DNA from: Streptomyces lydicus
GTDB taxonomy: Bacteria > Actinomycetota > Actinomycetes > Streptomycetales > Streptomycetaceae
Assembly (NCBI RefSeq): GCF_000717345.1
Contig: NZ_JNZA01000036.1
Span: forward strand, 75,366 to 139,365
Direction: 5' to 3'
DNA: 64,000 nt
The notes beneath the pieces were generated by a model. It searched no databases and had not been told where the DNA came from. It saw only the letters and a list, made by a program, of their open reading frames with translations. The stretch's first letter is position 1. Each line of letters starts with the position of its first letter. A program made the translations under genes and the position numbers. Positions 63,865 to 64,000 of this stretch are shown here, piece by piece.

Positions 63865-63870
63865 ACCCTA
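63865..63870 (-). promoter_or_regulatory. -10-like box of uvrC
   Basis: TAGGGT, 7 nt before ATG 63857; leaderless type. The remaining bases to the window end show no gene. Confidence 0.4.
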
Positions 63871-64000
63871 CTGACCGCCACCGACAATCACGGTTTCCGG
63901 ACCGTTGCCGAGGCGTGCGGGTGGGCGGACGGCGGGGTGGGGGCTGCGAGTGCGGTGGCCGGTGAACGGCCGCGGGTGACTCCCCCCACCCCCGAACCCC

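Overview
The window is a high-GC (roughly 70-75 %) chromosomal segment from a Streptomyces-type actinomycete. The evidence is the strong GC bias at third codon positions, frequent GTG starts, WhiA, an RbpA-family protein, OpcA, a SufR-led suf operon, ectoine/hydroxyectoine genes, and many genes whose start codon sits 6-7 nt behind a TANNNT box (leaderless type). There are no rRNA or tRNA genes, no complete mobile element and no CRISPR array.

Layout. 0.3-3.7 kb: ectABCD (ectoine and 5-hydroxyectoine synthesis). 3.8-9.5 kb: single metabolic genes, namely an S33 peptidase-like hydrolase, an old-yellow-enzyme reductase, a class V PLP enzyme, an FrnE-type thioredoxin-fold protein, a methyltransferase and a GNAT. 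9.5-18.7 kb: an apparent uronate/aldarate regulon made of ketoglutarate-semialdehyde dehydrogenase, an IclR regulator, KdgD, uronate dehydrogenase and a TIM-barrel-like protein of unknown activity; a membrane protein plus two-component system (12.1-15.2 kb) interrupts it. 18.8-22.5 kb: a GlsB-like protein, a tandem TerD protein, an LLM oxidoreductase and a methyltransferase. 22.5-27.8 kb: a PhoX-type phosphatase and a secreted nuclease/phosphatase flank an acidic hypothetical gene; PHO-box-like repeats precede both secreted enzymes. 27.9-33.0 kb: a 49-aa basic protein, dapA, an EI24-family protein, an AT-richer orphan membrane gene with TTA codons, dapD and an SMR transporter.

33.2-39.9 kb: the suf operon sufR-B-D-Rieske-C-S-U-T, with most junctions overlapping by 4 nt, read from a promoter that carries a SufR-type inverted repeat. 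40.1-45.5 kb: a two-gene ABC exporter, ctaA, a FluG-like amidohydrolase, a small hypothetical gene and ctaB. 46.0-52.6 kb: tkt-tal-zwf-opcA-pgl (pentose phosphate pathway). 52.7-58.6 kb: pgi, the rbpA-family gene, then secG-tpiA-pgk-gap read leftward from a near-consensus promoter. 58.8-63.9 kb: uvrC-rapZ-yvcK-whiA, an overlapping leftward operon.

As a whole, the right half is conserved central metabolism (Fe-S assembly, heme A, pentose phosphate pathway, lower glycolysis, sporulation control). The left half is more accessory (osmoprotection, sugar-acid catabolism, phosphate scavenging, stress). The least explained items are the TIM-barrel-like gene coupled to kdgD, the regulatory motif shared by two uronate intergenic regions, the repeat palindrome inside the kdgD reading frame, and the TTA-containing low-GC membrane gene.
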